Source: Chloroflexota bacterium (GTDB taxonomy: Bacteria; Chloroflexota; Dehalococcoidia; Lucifugimonadales; QGNO01). From it: a stretch of 64,000 bases of DNA. The notes under the pieces are model-generated. The model searched no databases. It was not told where the DNA came from and saw only the letters and a program-made list of their open reading frames with translations. The position numbers and the translations under genes are program-made. The DNA lies in the NCBI GenBank assembly GCA_003228195.2, contig QGNO01000003.1, forward strand, positions 1-64,000, read 5' to 3'. Positions 25,600-34,556 of the stretch are shown in pieces. Position 1 is the stretch's first letter, and the number at the start of each line of letters is the position of its first letter.

Positions 25600-28188
25600 A
25601 TGACAACAAATGGTGATCGCGTAATATTGCCCGATAACGCCCATCCTTTGAGATACAAAATCGCGCTAACTCCAAATCTTGAACAATTCGTGTTTCATGG
25701 GGAAGAAACTATAGACATTGAAATTACGAGAAGCACAACAAGTTTATCTTTGAACTCCGACGATATAAACGTGAGTTCAGCATTAATCACAACTTCAACA
25801 GGAGAAAAAAGAGAGTCAACAGCAACTACTTACGACAAAAGTAGGCAAACTGTAACTTTTGATTTTTCCCAAGCACTGCCGATTGGGAAAGCATCTCTGG
25901 AACTAGTTTTCTCTGGCGAGTTAAATGACCGTCTTCACGGTTTCTATCGAAGCACTTACGAAACTGACCAAGGGGAAACTCGAATACTAGCAGCAACGCA
26001 ATTCGAACCGACCGATGCAAGACGTGCTTTCCCATGCTGGGATGAACCAAATAAAAAAGCGAAGTTTCAAATAAGCCTTGTTATCCCTTCCGAACTGACC
26101 GCCGTATCCAATACTCCAATACTGAGCGATTTGCCTAAAGGACACGGAACTAAACAGGTTACATTTCATGAGACTCCTACAATGTCCACTTATCTAGTGG
26201 CTTTTGTAGTAGGAGAACTTGAATCAATAGAAAATACTACACCTAACGGTACTTTGTTAAGAGTGTGGACTACGCCTGGAAAATCAGATCAAGGTAAATT
26301 CGCGTTAGAAATAACAGCCCGTCTTCTAGATTACTACAATGACTACTTCGGTGTTCCTTATCCGCTAGACAAACTTGATCACATTGCAATACCAGATTTT
26401 GCAGCTGGAGCGATGGAAAACTGGGGAGCAATCACCTATAGAGAAGTCGCACTTCTTTTCGACTCTGAAAATTCGTCCCCACGCACAATGCAACTCATTG
26501 CTGAAATAGTTGCCCACGAAATGGCTCATATGTGGTTCGGAGATCTAGTAACCATGGATTGGTGGGACGACTTGTGGCTCAATGAAAGTTTTGCGTCTTG
26601 GATGGCAACCAAGGCAGTCGACAGTTTATATCCAGAATGGGACCTTTGGACTCAATTTATCTCAACTGATGTAAATACAGGCTTAAGCCTCGATGGACTC
26701 GAGAACTCTCATCCAATCAAGCAAGCAGTTAAGGACCCATCAGAAATAAATCAGCTATTTGACGCAATTAGCTATCAAAAAGGGGCTTCTATACTACGAA
26801 TGTTGGAGCAATTTCTTGGCCCAGACAAGTTTCGGAAAGGACTACAAAAATATATCTTTGACCACACTTATGGGAATGCGACAGGTGCCGACCTTTGGAA
26901 AGCCATAGAGGAGGAAAGCGGCCAGCCGGTGATAGCGATGATGAACAACTGGATAGACCAGGCCGGATACCCATATTTGCAGGTTAAGTTAAATCGAAAA
27001 GACCCTCAAACTATAGAAATATCGCAAAACAAATTTCTATATTCGGGGCCGAGTGATGATCCCACATTATGGGAAATCCCAGTGACAGTCTCAATCGAAA
27101 ATGAACCCATTCCAGTCACCCTTGCAATGAACACTAGGAACACCAATTTCGACCTTCAAAACGAAGCTCGTAACGCTGATTCCTGGGTTAAGGTAAATTC
27201 AGGGCAGACTGGTTTTTACAGGGTCATGTATCAACAACATGAGCTGGCTCTGCTGAGACGCGGGGTAAGCGACCAAATTCTACCAACTGCCGATCGGCTA
27301 GGACTTCAATCTGACGCATTTGCTCTATCTAAAGCAGGCTTCATACCAGCTACAGATTTCTTAGACCTAGCAGAAGCCTACATACATGAAAAAGAGTACG
27401 CTGTATGGTCTGATCTTGCGTCGAACTTGCAGGGTATTGGATTACTAATTTCTGAAGAGCCGTTTTACGATGATTACAAAAAAATTTGCAGGATTCTTTT
27501 TAGCAAAATAACAGACAGTGTCGGATGGAACAAAAGTCCCAATGAGAATCACCTTGGAGCACTCCTACGTAGTACCGTTTTGTCTTCCATGGCTATATTT
27601 GACGACCCGGAAACGCTCGAGAGCGGGCTAGAAAAGTTTCACAAATATCTTGAAGATCCAAGTTCACTGTCACCAGATTTACGGAGTACGGTTTTCTCTT
27701 CAGCGGCCAGATCAGGTGACGTAAACACATATACCTCTATAAAAAGACTGTTTAATGAGGCTAATCTTCAAGAAGAAAAAATACGCCTTCTTGTTGCATT
27801 ATCCAACTTTAAAGACACTAGCCTGTTAGAAAAAACCGTAGAGATGGCCCTTTCAAAAGAAGTGCGCTCCCAAGACAGCGTGTCATTAGTAAATATTTTG
27901 GCTGCAAATCCCGGGCAAGGCAAACATATCGCCTGGGAATACGCAAAAAACAATTGGGAGGAATTTGACCGTCGATATGGCGCTGGGGGATTTGCTATGA
28001 TGCGATTGGTCCAGATTGCTGGTAGGTTTACCACTCCAGATCAGTTGAAGGACGTAGAAACTTTTTTCAAAGAACACCCAACACCGTCAGCGAGTCGAAC
28101 TGTGGAGCAGTCACTGGAAAGAATCTCTCTCAATATAAAATGGCTAGAGAATAACAGAGAGTCTATGGCTCAATGGTTGAAGAAGTAA
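25600..28188 (+). CDS. M1-family zinc aminopeptidase
   Basis: This 862-residue metallopeptidase removes N-terminal residues from peptides. It has the substrate-binding exopeptidase motif GAMENWGAI near residue 270, and the zinc site HEMAH (His306) followed by LWLNESFA with the third ligand. A beta domain and a helical ERAP1-like C-terminal domain follow. The layout resembles the ERAP/APN group rather than E. coli PepN. No signal peptide is visible, so it is cytoplasmic. The ATG at 25600 has GGGAGGTAA upstream. Confidence 0.95.
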   Translation: MTTNGDRVILPDNAHPLRYKIALTPNLEQFVFHGEETIDIEITRSTTSLSLNSDDINVSSALITTSTGEKRESTATTYDKSRQTVTFDFSQALPIGKASLELVFSGELNDRLHGFYRSTYETDQGETRILAATQFEPTDARRAFPCWDEPNKKAKFQISLVIPSELTAVSNTPILSDLPKGHGTKQVTFHETPTMSTYLVAFVVGELESIENTTPNGTLLRVWTTPGKSDQGKFALEITARLLDYYNDYFGVPYPLDKLDHIAIPDFAAGAMENWGAITYREVALLFDSENSSPRTMQLIAEIVAHEMAHMWFGDLVTMDWWDDLWLNESFASWMATKAVDSLYPEWDLWTQFISTDVNTGLSLDGLENSHPIKQAVKDPSEINQLFDAISYQKGASILRMLEQFLGPDKFRKGLQKYIFDHTYGNATGADLWKAIEEESGQPVIAMMNNWIDQAGYPYLQVKLNRKDPQTIEISQNKFLYSGPSDDPTLWEIPVTVSIENEPIPVTLAMNTRNTNFDLQNEARNADSWVKVNSGQTGFYRVMYQQHELALLRRGVSDQILPTADRLGLQSDAFALSKAGFIPATDFLDLAEAYIHEKEYAVWSDLASNLQGIGLLISEEPFYDDYKKICRILFSKITDSVGWNKSPNENHLGALLRSTVLSSMAIFDDPETLESGLEKFHKYLEDPSSLSPDLRSTVFSSAARSGDVNTYTSIKRLFNEANLQEEKIRLLVALSNFKDTSLLEKTVEMALSKEVRSQDSVSLVNILAANPGQGKHIAWEYAKNNWEEFDRRYGAGGFAMMRLVQIAGRFTTPDQLKDVETFFKEHPTPSASRTVEQSLERISLNIKWLENNRESMAQWLKK

Positions 28189-28256
28189 CCTTCCGTCCGT
28201 TTCTTCAATCCATCGCCATATCTATGTCAGATCAGTTACTTCAATGGATCGATCTA

Positions 28257-29534
28257 TTAACTCGATCTTAAACCCAACATAGTCAATAGGTATTTCGAAG
28301 TTACCCCTATCTGATCTCGACGTTGTCTATCAGCAATAATCACAGTTGCAGCAATTAGAACTGCGACGAAGCCAAGTGCCAATCTTTGATCTGTGCCTGA
28401 GAATACCAGTTGAAAGACGAAAAAGACCAGTAATAGTCCCATACCTTGCCAGGATGCGTACAATCGGAGCACCAATGAAATCGCGAGAATAGTTTGTGCA
28501 ACTGTAAGGAAAAGCTCCACCTGCTGCCTATGGACAGTAGTCCCAACAAAAGAAATTGCTTCTCCCGTAGTTAGTGGCAACCCAGCGATACTACCAAATC
28601 CAAAGCTATATGCAATTGGCAAACTCCCAACTAGTAACGTCCACTGATTAATAGTCGCAGATATGAGCATAGTTAGGGCAGCTCTCGGAGAACCCTTTAA
28701 AGCAAAATACCCCGCTATTAGCATCTCAGGAGATTCAGAAGCTAGAGGGGCAAGCCATTGAATAAGTATGAACTCGTTTATGCCAAAGTGAGCACCCGTT
28801 TCTATTAAACCCTCAGCAAATAGTTCAGTAGAAAACAGTATGAGAAGTATAGAATAAGAAAAAACTGATGCGACTACCACTCTTCGCCCAGTAACTCCAA
28901 GGCTAGCGACAGATTTGGCTGGGCCAACCAAATCTGTTGATTCATGCTCGGTTTTTCTACTTAACCAGACATATGCCCCGAACAAGGTAAACAAAATTAC
29001 GGAATCGAATATCGTTATGTTACCTTTAATGATGATAACTCCGGCATAGATCGCAGCTAATACCAAGAAGGAAAGTTCAAGCGATATTGCCTGGCTCAGA
29101 TCAACCCTTTTCTTCCTATTAAGCCAGTAAATCAAAACCACTAAAGGCCAGCCTAAGCCAACTATGAGCCTATTGCCACCAGTCATGTTAGCTGTTGCAT
29201 ATGAAGAATAAAGTGAAGATGGGTCGCTGCCTGCTTGATACGCCAAGAAAATATCGACAGCATATTCAGGCAGTACAGCTACCAAGGCTATTAGTGCAAG
29301 GGCCAGTCCTTGACCTATGTCTAGTTCTATAACCTCCGAAGCCCAAGCCAACAACGCAGCTGCGCCCACGATACCTAAACCAAAGATCACAGTAGAGTAT
29401 AGCGGGGTCAAATGGGGCCCACCCGTGAAAACTACTGACCAACTAATCAAAAGTGCAGGGATGCCAAGTAGCACAGGTATCCAGAATATTATCCACGAGC
29501 GCTGGTTATTCTTTGCAGGAGATTCCAAATTCAC
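28257..29534 (-). CDS. Sodium/calcium exchanger-like membrane protein (CaCA family)
   Basis: This is a 425-residue polytopic membrane protein with two alpha-repeat-like halves. The first holds LPEYAVDIFLAY and ANMTGGNRLIVGLGWP; the second holds LAPLASESPEMLIAGYFALKG-type residues and SATINQWTLLVGSLPIAY. The conserved acidic residue in each repeat is that of cation/Ca2+ exchangers. It is predicted to expel calcium or a related divalent cation using sodium or protons. The start is GTG at 29534 and its ribosome site is weak. The gene is convergent with the M1 aminopeptidase, 68 bp away. Confidence 0.8.
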   Translation of the reverse strand: MNLESPAKNNQRSWIIFWIPVLLGIPALLISWSVVFTGGPHLTPLYSTVIFGLGIVGAAALLAWASEVIELDIGQGLALALIALVAVLPEYAVDIFLAYQAGSDPSSLYSSYATANMTGGNRLIVGLGWPLVVLIYWLNRKKRVDLSQAISLELSFLVLAAIYAGVIIIKGNITIFDSVILFTLFGAYVWLSRKTEHESTDLVGPAKSVASLGVTGRRVVVASVFSYSILLILFSTELFAEGLIETGAHFGINEFILIQWLAPLASESPEMLIAGYFALKGSPRAALTMLISATINQWTLLVGSLPIAYSFGFGSIAGLPLTTGEAISFVGTTVHRQQVELFLTVAQTILAISLVLRLYASWQGMGLLLVFFVFQLVFSGTDQRLALGFVAVLIAATVIIADRQRRDQIGVTSKYLLTMLGLRSS

Positions 29535-29586
29535 TCAGTTATGTTTACCAAAAATCAAGAAATAATTACAAAGTACAAAGCATCTT

Positions 29587-30408
29587 CTATTTTACTTTTG
29601 TAACTTCGTATGGAACACTTCCACTGGGGGTCGTCACATTCACTTTATCACCTGGCACATGGTTCAAGACAGCCTGCCCGACGGGAGAAGCGACTGATAA
29701 CTTTCCAGCTGAGGGATCAGCCTCACTAGGTTCCACTAGAAGGTATTCCGCCTTTTTAGCAGTATCCAGTTGCAGCAATACCACACGCGATCCTAGGCGT
29801 GCAGACACCGCCTTCTTCCCAGATTTGACGGAATCACTCATGATAATTGCGTCTTTCAGGTTTATCTCTAGATCACGAATCCTTGATTCCACTTGGCCCT
29901 GCTCTTCTTTGACAGCATCCAAAGGTGAATTCTCGCTCACATCACCCGTTGAAGAAGCCTCTCGTATAGCTTCCGCCAAATTGCCTCTCTTTGCCTTCAA
30001 TTGCTCAAGTTCGGCAAGTAGCTTGCTGTGTCCCTCTGCAGTGAACTGCTTAGGTGCTGATAACAATCCCGATCTTGGCTTGCCACCAGCTCGTTTTCTA
30101 CCATTACGCCTTGCCTTGGCAAAACTGGCAAGCTTAGCATTAGTCAGCCCATCCTTGTTCAGAAACGTTAGGAATCGCTTAGTTATAGCCAGGCGCACAG
30201 CTCCCTCATCTCCGAAATTCCCAGATGTGGCACTATATTCTTCCACTTGGATTGGCTGTAAAGAACTCACCTCTCTATCTCTACCATCGGTATACTTACC
30301 ACACTGCTGAACAAATCTGGCTAACTCTCGTTGAGCTGACGGAATGTCCTTCTCCTTACTAGTGGATAGGTATTGTTCGGCTGCATCTGAGACAGTTACT
30401 GAATCCAA
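29587..30408 (-). CDS. greA: GreA-type transcription elongation factor with N-terminal core-binding-like domain
   Basis: GreA frees stalled RNA polymerase by stimulating transcript cleavage. Residues from about 110 to 273 form a normal GreA. It has a coiled coil with the acidic tip GDVSENSPLDAVKEEQ and a C-terminal FKBP-like domain starting near RLGSRVVLL. The first roughly 100 residues are extra. They read like the SAM-like core-binding domain of tyrosine recombinases (VSDAAEQYL at the start, later VSSLQPIQVEEY and RLAITKRFLTFLNKDGL). A basic linker (RRNGRKRAGGKPRSG) joins the two parts. I chose the TTG at 30408, because GGAGG lies 5 nt upstream; the TTG at 30420 contains that site. Confidence 0.88.
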   Translation of the reverse strand: MDSVTVSDAAEQYLSTSKEKDIPSAQRELARFVQQCGKYTDGRDREVSSLQPIQVEEYSATSGNFGDEGAVRLAITKRFLTFLNKDGLTNAKLASFAKARRNGRKRAGGKPRSGLLSAPKQFTAEGHSKLLAELEQLKAKRGNLAEAIREASSTGDVSENSPLDAVKEEQGQVESRIRDLEINLKDAIIMSDSVKSGKKAVSARLGSRVVLLQLDTAKKAEYLLVEPSEADPSAGKLSVASPVGQAVLNHVPGDKVNVTTPSGSVPYEVTKVK

Positions 30409-30436
30409 TGTTACCTCCAAATAGGTTTAAATATCG

Positions 30437-30466
30437 ATTTTAGATATTAACAAAAGCTAATGCCAA
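30437..30466 (-). promoter_or_regulatory. Promoter of the greA-like gene
   Basis: On the minus strand, TTGGCA (30466-30461) and TAAAAT (30442-30437) are 18 bp apart, about 30 bp before the start codon. This is a good sigma-70-type match. The rest of the 165-bp greA-ftsH intergenic region must also carry the ftsH promoter, which I could not place with confidence. Confidence 0.55.
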
Positions 30467-30573
30467 CGTCGGTCGCTATAAATTGCTCTACTTTCCTTAG
30501 GGTCTCTCTTAGGGTAGAATGTGTGTTCTATTTGCAGTGAGAATAGTCATTCTAAGGTATGTAGATAAGTCTT

Positions 30574-32427
30574 ATGCGAGGACCTTGGTTACGTAATACT
30601 ATCATTTATGGCTTGGTTGCGCTTGCAACCCTGTCTGTCTTTTACTACTTTACATCCAGCAGCGGCGTTGAAGAGAAAGACATAGCAAGCATAGTTCAAA
30701 TGGCCCAAGATAACAAACTAACGTTGATTGAAGTTGATGGTGACAACCTGACTGTTACTACCAAAGATGGCACGAAATTTACTTCTCGTAAAGAGCCTAG
30801 TACTAGCATTCTGGAGGTTCTTACGGCAGCTAAAGCAATCACGGGGCAAAGCGGCGTGGAAATCGAAATAAAAGGGTCTAGTGGATTATCTAGTTTATTT
30901 GGAATACTAATCAACTTTTTGCCACTAATATTCTTTGGTGGAATTCTTCTTTTCATGATGCGCCAGTCTCAGGGGGGAAGCAGCCAAGCCATGGGGTTTG
31001 GCAAAAGTAAGGCCAGGTTACTAATCGGTAACAAGCCAAATGTTACATTCTCCGACGTCGCTGGAGTTGAAGAGTCGAAAGCTGAACTCGAAGAAATAGT
31101 GGAATTCCTGAAATACCCTGATCGCTTCACATCACTGGGGGCCCGTATACCGAAAGGTGTTCTCTTAGTGGGCCAACCAGGTACGGGTAAAACACTCCTA
31201 GCAAAAGCCGTAGCGGGTGAGGCATCTGTCCCGTTTTTCTCAATTAGTGGCAGTGAGTTTGTAGAAATGTTTGTAGGGGTTGGTGCATCCCGAGTACGTG
31301 ATTTATTTGATCAGGCAAAACGAAACTCGCCCTGCATTATTTTCATAGACGAAATAGATGCTGTCGGTAGACAGCGCGGAGCTGGTCTAGGCGGGGGTCA
31401 CGACGAAAGAGAACAAACCTTGAATCAAATATTGGTTGAAATAGACGGTTTCGATTCAAACACAAACGTAATTGTGATAGCGGCAACTAACCGCCCGGAT
31501 ATATTGGATCCTGCTCTTCTACGACCTGGTCGCTTTGATCGACGTGTCGTGCTCGACCTACCAGATATAGCGGGACGCAAAGCCATCCTGACAGTACATA
31601 CCAAAGGTAAACCTATAGATCCAGATGCTGACTTGGACATTATCGCAAAAGAAACCCCTGGATTCACTGGCGCAGATCTGGCCAATTTGGTAAACGAAGC
31701 GGCCATATTGGCTGCACGAGGAAGGAAAAAAACCGTCACTTTCGACGAATTTGGCGAGGCTATTGACCGAGTAATCGCTGGACCCGAAAGGAAAAGCCGA
31801 GTTATTAGCCACAAAGAAAAGGAAATCACTGCATATCATGAGGGAGGTCATGCTCTCGTTGGGCACAAACTGCCCCACGCAGACCCTGTACAGAAGGTAT
31901 CCATAGTCGCACGTGGTGGTATGGGTGGATACACAAGATTTCTCCCAGAAGAAGATCGACATCTTTTTACCAAGGCACAATTCAAGGACATGATGGCGGC
32001 GGCCCTAGGGGGTCGCGTAGCTGAAGAGCTCATTTTCGGTGAAATTACTACGGGAGCGAGTAACGATTTAGAAAATGCAACGCAAATAGCGCGCAACATG
32101 GTTACTAGGTATGGAATGAGCGAAAAACTTGGACCTCGCACCTTTGGGAAAAGGGAAGAACTTGTGTTCCTCGGAAGGGAAATATCGGAGCAGCGTGACT
32201 ATAGTGACAACACAGCACATGATATAGACGGAGAAGTGCATAGACTAATTGACGAAGCACATAAACAAGCCAAAAGCATACTAGATAAACACAAGGCTAA
32301 GCTGGTACAACTAGCAAGGCATCTAATTACGAATGAAACGATTGAGGGAGCTGCTTTAATTAGTCTGCTTGACTCTGAGTCTCCTCCCATGGGGATGGAG
32401 CCAATGCCTACGCCAGCTAACAACTAA
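30574..32427 (+). CDS. ftsH: ATP-dependent zinc metalloprotease FtsH
   Basis: This is the membrane-anchored AAA protease that removes damaged membrane proteins and short-lived regulators. The 617-residue chain has two N-terminal membrane helices (about residues 10-26 and 105-125) around a small periplasmic domain. Next come the AAA domain with Walker A GQPGTGKT near residue 200, the pore loop [14 protein letters not shown], and [11 protein letters not shown]. The zinc site reads HEGGH at His422 (usual HEAGH, still HExxH), and the third ligand aspartate lies in [11 protein letters not shown]. The ribosome site is weak. It is divergent from the greA-like gene. Confidence 0.96.
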   Translation: MRGPWLRNTIIYGLVALATLSVFYYFTSSSGVEEKDIASIVQMAQDNKLTLIEVDGDNLTVTTKDGTKFTSRKEPSTSILEVLTAAKAITGQSGVEIEIKGSSGLSSLFGILINFLPLIFFGGILLFMMRQSQGGSSQAMGFGKSKARLLIGNKPNVTFSDVAGVEESKAELEEIVEFLKYPDRFTSLGARIPKGVLLVGQPGTGKTLLAKAVAGEASVPFFSISGSEFVEMFVGVGASRVRDLFDQAKRNSPCIIFIDEIDAVGRQRGAGLGGGHDEREQTLNQILVEIDGFDSNTNVIVIAATNRPDILDPALLRPGRFDRRVVLDLPDIAGRKAILTVHTKGKPIDPDADLDIIAKETPGFTGADLANLVNEAAILAARGRKKTVTFDEFGEAIDRVIAGPERKSRVISHKEKEITAYHEGGHALVGHKLPHADPVQKVSIVARGGMGGYTRFLPEEDRHLFTKAQFKDMMAAALGGRVAEELIFGEITTGASNDLENATQIARNMVTRYGMSEKLGPRTFGKREELVFLGREISEQRDYSDNTAHDIDGEVHRLIDEAHKQAKSILDKHKAKLVQLARHLITNETIEGAALISLLDSESPPMGMEPMPTPANN

Positions 32428-32483
32428 AGCAACATTAGTGATCTCAGTTAGCACAAGACACGACACTCAATAATGGTTGCTTA

Positions 32484-32732
32484 TTAATCTTCTTCCAATG
32501 GTTTTTTCCTGAAGTATAGTCCCCATTTTTGCATCAATTCTTCTATCTTCGGATAGTCCAAATTGGAGAGATCCCCAAGAAACCCTGCCAGTGCGTGCGC
32601 GTGGATATGCTCTTCATCACAAACCCAACTTGCGTCACTTGGTACAACGTAAATCAAACCGTTTTGATGAGCACACTGAACTTCCAGGCGTTTACCGGAA
32701 CGGTCGTGTTTTATGGTCAATCCGTACGGCAT
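32484..32732 (-). CDS. Small hypothetical protein
   Basis: This encodes 82 residues with no family I recognise. The ATG at 32732 has an excellent AAGGAGG about 5 nt upstream, so I reject the longer frame to 32876. The protein is soluble. It has two cysteines (VQCAHQNG and SWVCDEEHIHAHAL), a histidine cluster near the second cysteine that could bind a metal, and a basic C-terminus (YFRKKPLEED). It converges on ftsH. Two GGGTGCAC direct repeats lie just upstream in its leader. Confidence 0.6.
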   Translation of the reverse strand: MPYGLTIKHDRSGKRLEVQCAHQNGLIYVVPSDASWVCDEEHIHAHALAGFLGDLSNLDYPKIEELMQKWGLYFRKKPLEED

Positions 32733-32759
32733 TCGCCCTCCTTGAATCAACACCTTTCG

Positions 32760-32778
32760 GGGTGCACTTAGGGTGCAC
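32760..32778 (-). repeat. Tandem GTGCACCC repeat upstream of the small gene
   Basis: GGGTGCAC occurs at 32760-32767 and 32771-32778, an 11-bp period, in the leader region of the 82-residue gene. A third, inverted copy lies at 32942-32949. The near-helical spacing could mark an operator, but three short copies may also be chance. Confidence 0.3.
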
Positions 32779-32811
32779 TCTTTCTTACATTTATAAGCAA
32801 GGCTACGGCCT

Positions 32812-32939
32812 CTAGCACAAACTTCTTGGGCTGACTGTAGAAAACTCAACGATCTCTTCCCACAGGGTCTGATCAAAATCTATGATGTATTGGTGGGTGC
32901 CCCCATCCTCAGCCTTGGCCTAACTGTCGTCTTTGGCAT
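32812..32939 (-). pseudogene. Possible small frameshifted gene downstream of fumC
   Basis: An ATG at 32939 has AAGGGGG about 7 nt upstream, but its frame (MPKTTVRPRLR...) soon becomes unlike protein and stops. The neighbouring frame from 32919 to 32812 reads like a real small protein: EDGGTHQYIIDFDQ, then TLWEEIVEFSTV, ending SPRSLC and TAG. It has no start codon of its own. A single-base change near 32922-32930 would join the two into a protein of about 43 residues. It may be a decayed gene, a sequencing error or a programmed shift. Confidence 0.3.
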
Positions 32940-32978
32940 TTGTGCACCCCCTTGCTATAGAATTTCATCCAAGCTGGA

Positions 32979-34391
32979 TTATCCCCCAGCGGAAATATTT
33001 GCCGTCGGCTCAGTCATTGCTTCTGAGTCAAGCAACTCATCGAGTTGGGCTTCGCTAAGTTCTGTCCACTCACGGGCCACTTCTCGAACAGTTTTGCCAG
33101 TTTTCTGAGCCTCCTGAGCAATTTTGGCTGCTGCATCATAGCCGATCTCGGGAACGAGACCAGTACAGATAGCAAGACCCTGTTCAACCATAGCTGGACC
33201 TTTCTCGGTAGCGGTTATGCCATTTATGCACTGCTCGACAAAATTCTTGGTAACGGAGGCCAGCAACTCTATGGATTGTATCAGGTTGTAGGCAGCCACT
33301 GGCATCATGACATTTATCTCAAAATTGCCAGATTGACCTGCCACTGTAACCGCAACATGATTTCCCATAACTTGGGCGCAAACTTGGCAAACAGCCTCAG
33401 GAATTACAGGATTGACCTTGCCAGGCATTATTGAACTTCCCGGCTGCACTTCCGGCAGATCAATCTCACCTATTCCGGCCCTAGGCCCGGAACCTAGCCA
33501 CCGGAGATCGTTGGCAATCTTCATAAGGCTAACCGCAATCGTGTTCATAGCACCACTGGCTGACACAACGTTGTCCAAAGTACTTTGGGCCTGAAAGTGG
33601 TTCGTTGTCTCCCGGAGCTTGACACCAGTAAGTTCACTTAGCTTCTCAATAACTCTTGGGGCAAATTGCTGGTTAGTGCCGACACCCGTACCTACAGCAG
33701 TGCCGCCCAACGCAACCTCGGCAAGTTCATAGAGGGCTTCCTGCGCACGATCGATTGAACGTTCAGTCTGCCCTACGTAGCCAAGAAACTGTTGACCAAG
33801 CCGTATGGGTGTTGCATCCTGCAAATGTGTCCGTCCCGTCTTAATGATACCCCAAAATTCATCGACTTTCTTTTGCATGGCATCGCGGAGCTTTTTCAGA
33901 GCCGGAACAAGCTCATTTTGAATAGCCTGAGCGGCAGCGATGTGGATGGCAGTAGGAATCACATCATTTGAAGACTGACCTTTATTCACATGATCGTTAG
34001 GGTGAACGGGTCCGCGTGTACCTTTCGAATGGCCCGCAATTTCTGCGGCACGATTAGCGATCACCTCATTCGCGTTCATGTTGGTGGATGTACCAGATCC
34101 GGTCTGGAAAATGTCGACTACGAAGTGGTCTTCCATCTTCCCTTCTATGACATCTTGGGCAGCTTTAATGATGTAGCCGCCTACGTCTTTATCAAGCAGG
34201 CCAAGCTCCATGTTAACCTCTGCAGCTACCTGCTTAATCTGTGCCAGGCCACGATTGAAATTGCGGGAGAATCGAAGATCAGAGATAGGGAAATTAAGTA
34301 CGGCGCGCTGAGTAGATGCACCATAGTAAGCATCTTCAGGGACTTGCATTTCTCCCATAGAATCTTTTTCGACGCGTGTCTTGCCTGTCAT
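32979..34391 (-). CDS. fumC: Fumarate hydratase class II
   Basis: This converts fumarate to malate in the TCA cycle. The 470-residue protein has the fumarase/aspartase superfamily blocks: the N-terminal GEMQVPEDAYYGASTQR, QTGSGTSTNMNANEV, GKTGRTHLQDATP-type residues (here KTGRTHLQDATPIRLG), and the mobile signature loop GSSIMPGKVNPVIPE near residue 317. The ATG at 34391 has CGGAGG upstream. Class II enzymes are oxygen-stable, which fits an aerobic organism. No other TCA gene adjoins. Confidence 0.95.
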   Translation of the reverse strand: MTGKTRVEKDSMGEMQVPEDAYYGASTQRAVLNFPISDLRFSRNFNRGLAQIKQVAAEVNMELGLLDKDVGGYIIKAAQDVIEGKMEDHFVVDIFQTGSGTSTNMNANEVIANRAAEIAGHSKGTRGPVHPNDHVNKGQSSNDVIPTAIHIAAAQAIQNELVPALKKLRDAMQKKVDEFWGIIKTGRTHLQDATPIRLGQQFLGYVGQTERSIDRAQEALYELAEVALGGTAVGTGVGTNQQFAPRVIEKLSELTGVKLRETTNHFQAQSTLDNVVSASGAMNTIAVSLMKIANDLRWLGSGPRAGIGEIDLPEVQPGSSIMPGKVNPVIPEAVCQVCAQVMGNHVAVTVAGQSGNFEINVMMPVAAYNLIQSIELLASVTKNFVEQCINGITATEKGPAMVEQGLAICTGLVPEIGYDAAAKIAQEAQKTGKTVREVAREWTELSEAQLDELLDSEAMTEPTANISAGG

Positions 34392-34461
34392 ATATACCTC
34401 CGAAAGTCCGAGTTTACAAAGGAATCAACCGAGCGGTAGTCTATCATGGTTCCACGAGAAT

Positions 34462-34470
34462 GGGGGGGGG
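34462..34470. repeat. G9 homopolymer upstream of fumC
   Basis: Nine consecutive G residues on the plus strand lie about 70 bp before the fumC start, in the intergenic region between fumC and the RND gene (34392-34556). No gene is visible in that region. Confidence 0.9.
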
Positions 34471-34556
34471 CTTGTCCCAAAATTACCGAGCGGACTGTGC
34501 TGGAACACTGGGTCGAAAGGAATTTGGCGTTACTTATGAGACGCCGCATCAGTTGG

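Noticed and set aside
29453-30310. 285-residue plus-strand frame opposite the greA-like gene
   Set aside because: The minus-strand GreA motifs are unmistakable, and this frame has serine/leucine-rich shadow composition.
32733-32876. N-terminal extension of the 82-residue protein to 130 residues
   Set aside because: The inner ATG at 32732 has AAGGAGG, while the extension is unsupported and overlaps another protein-like frame.
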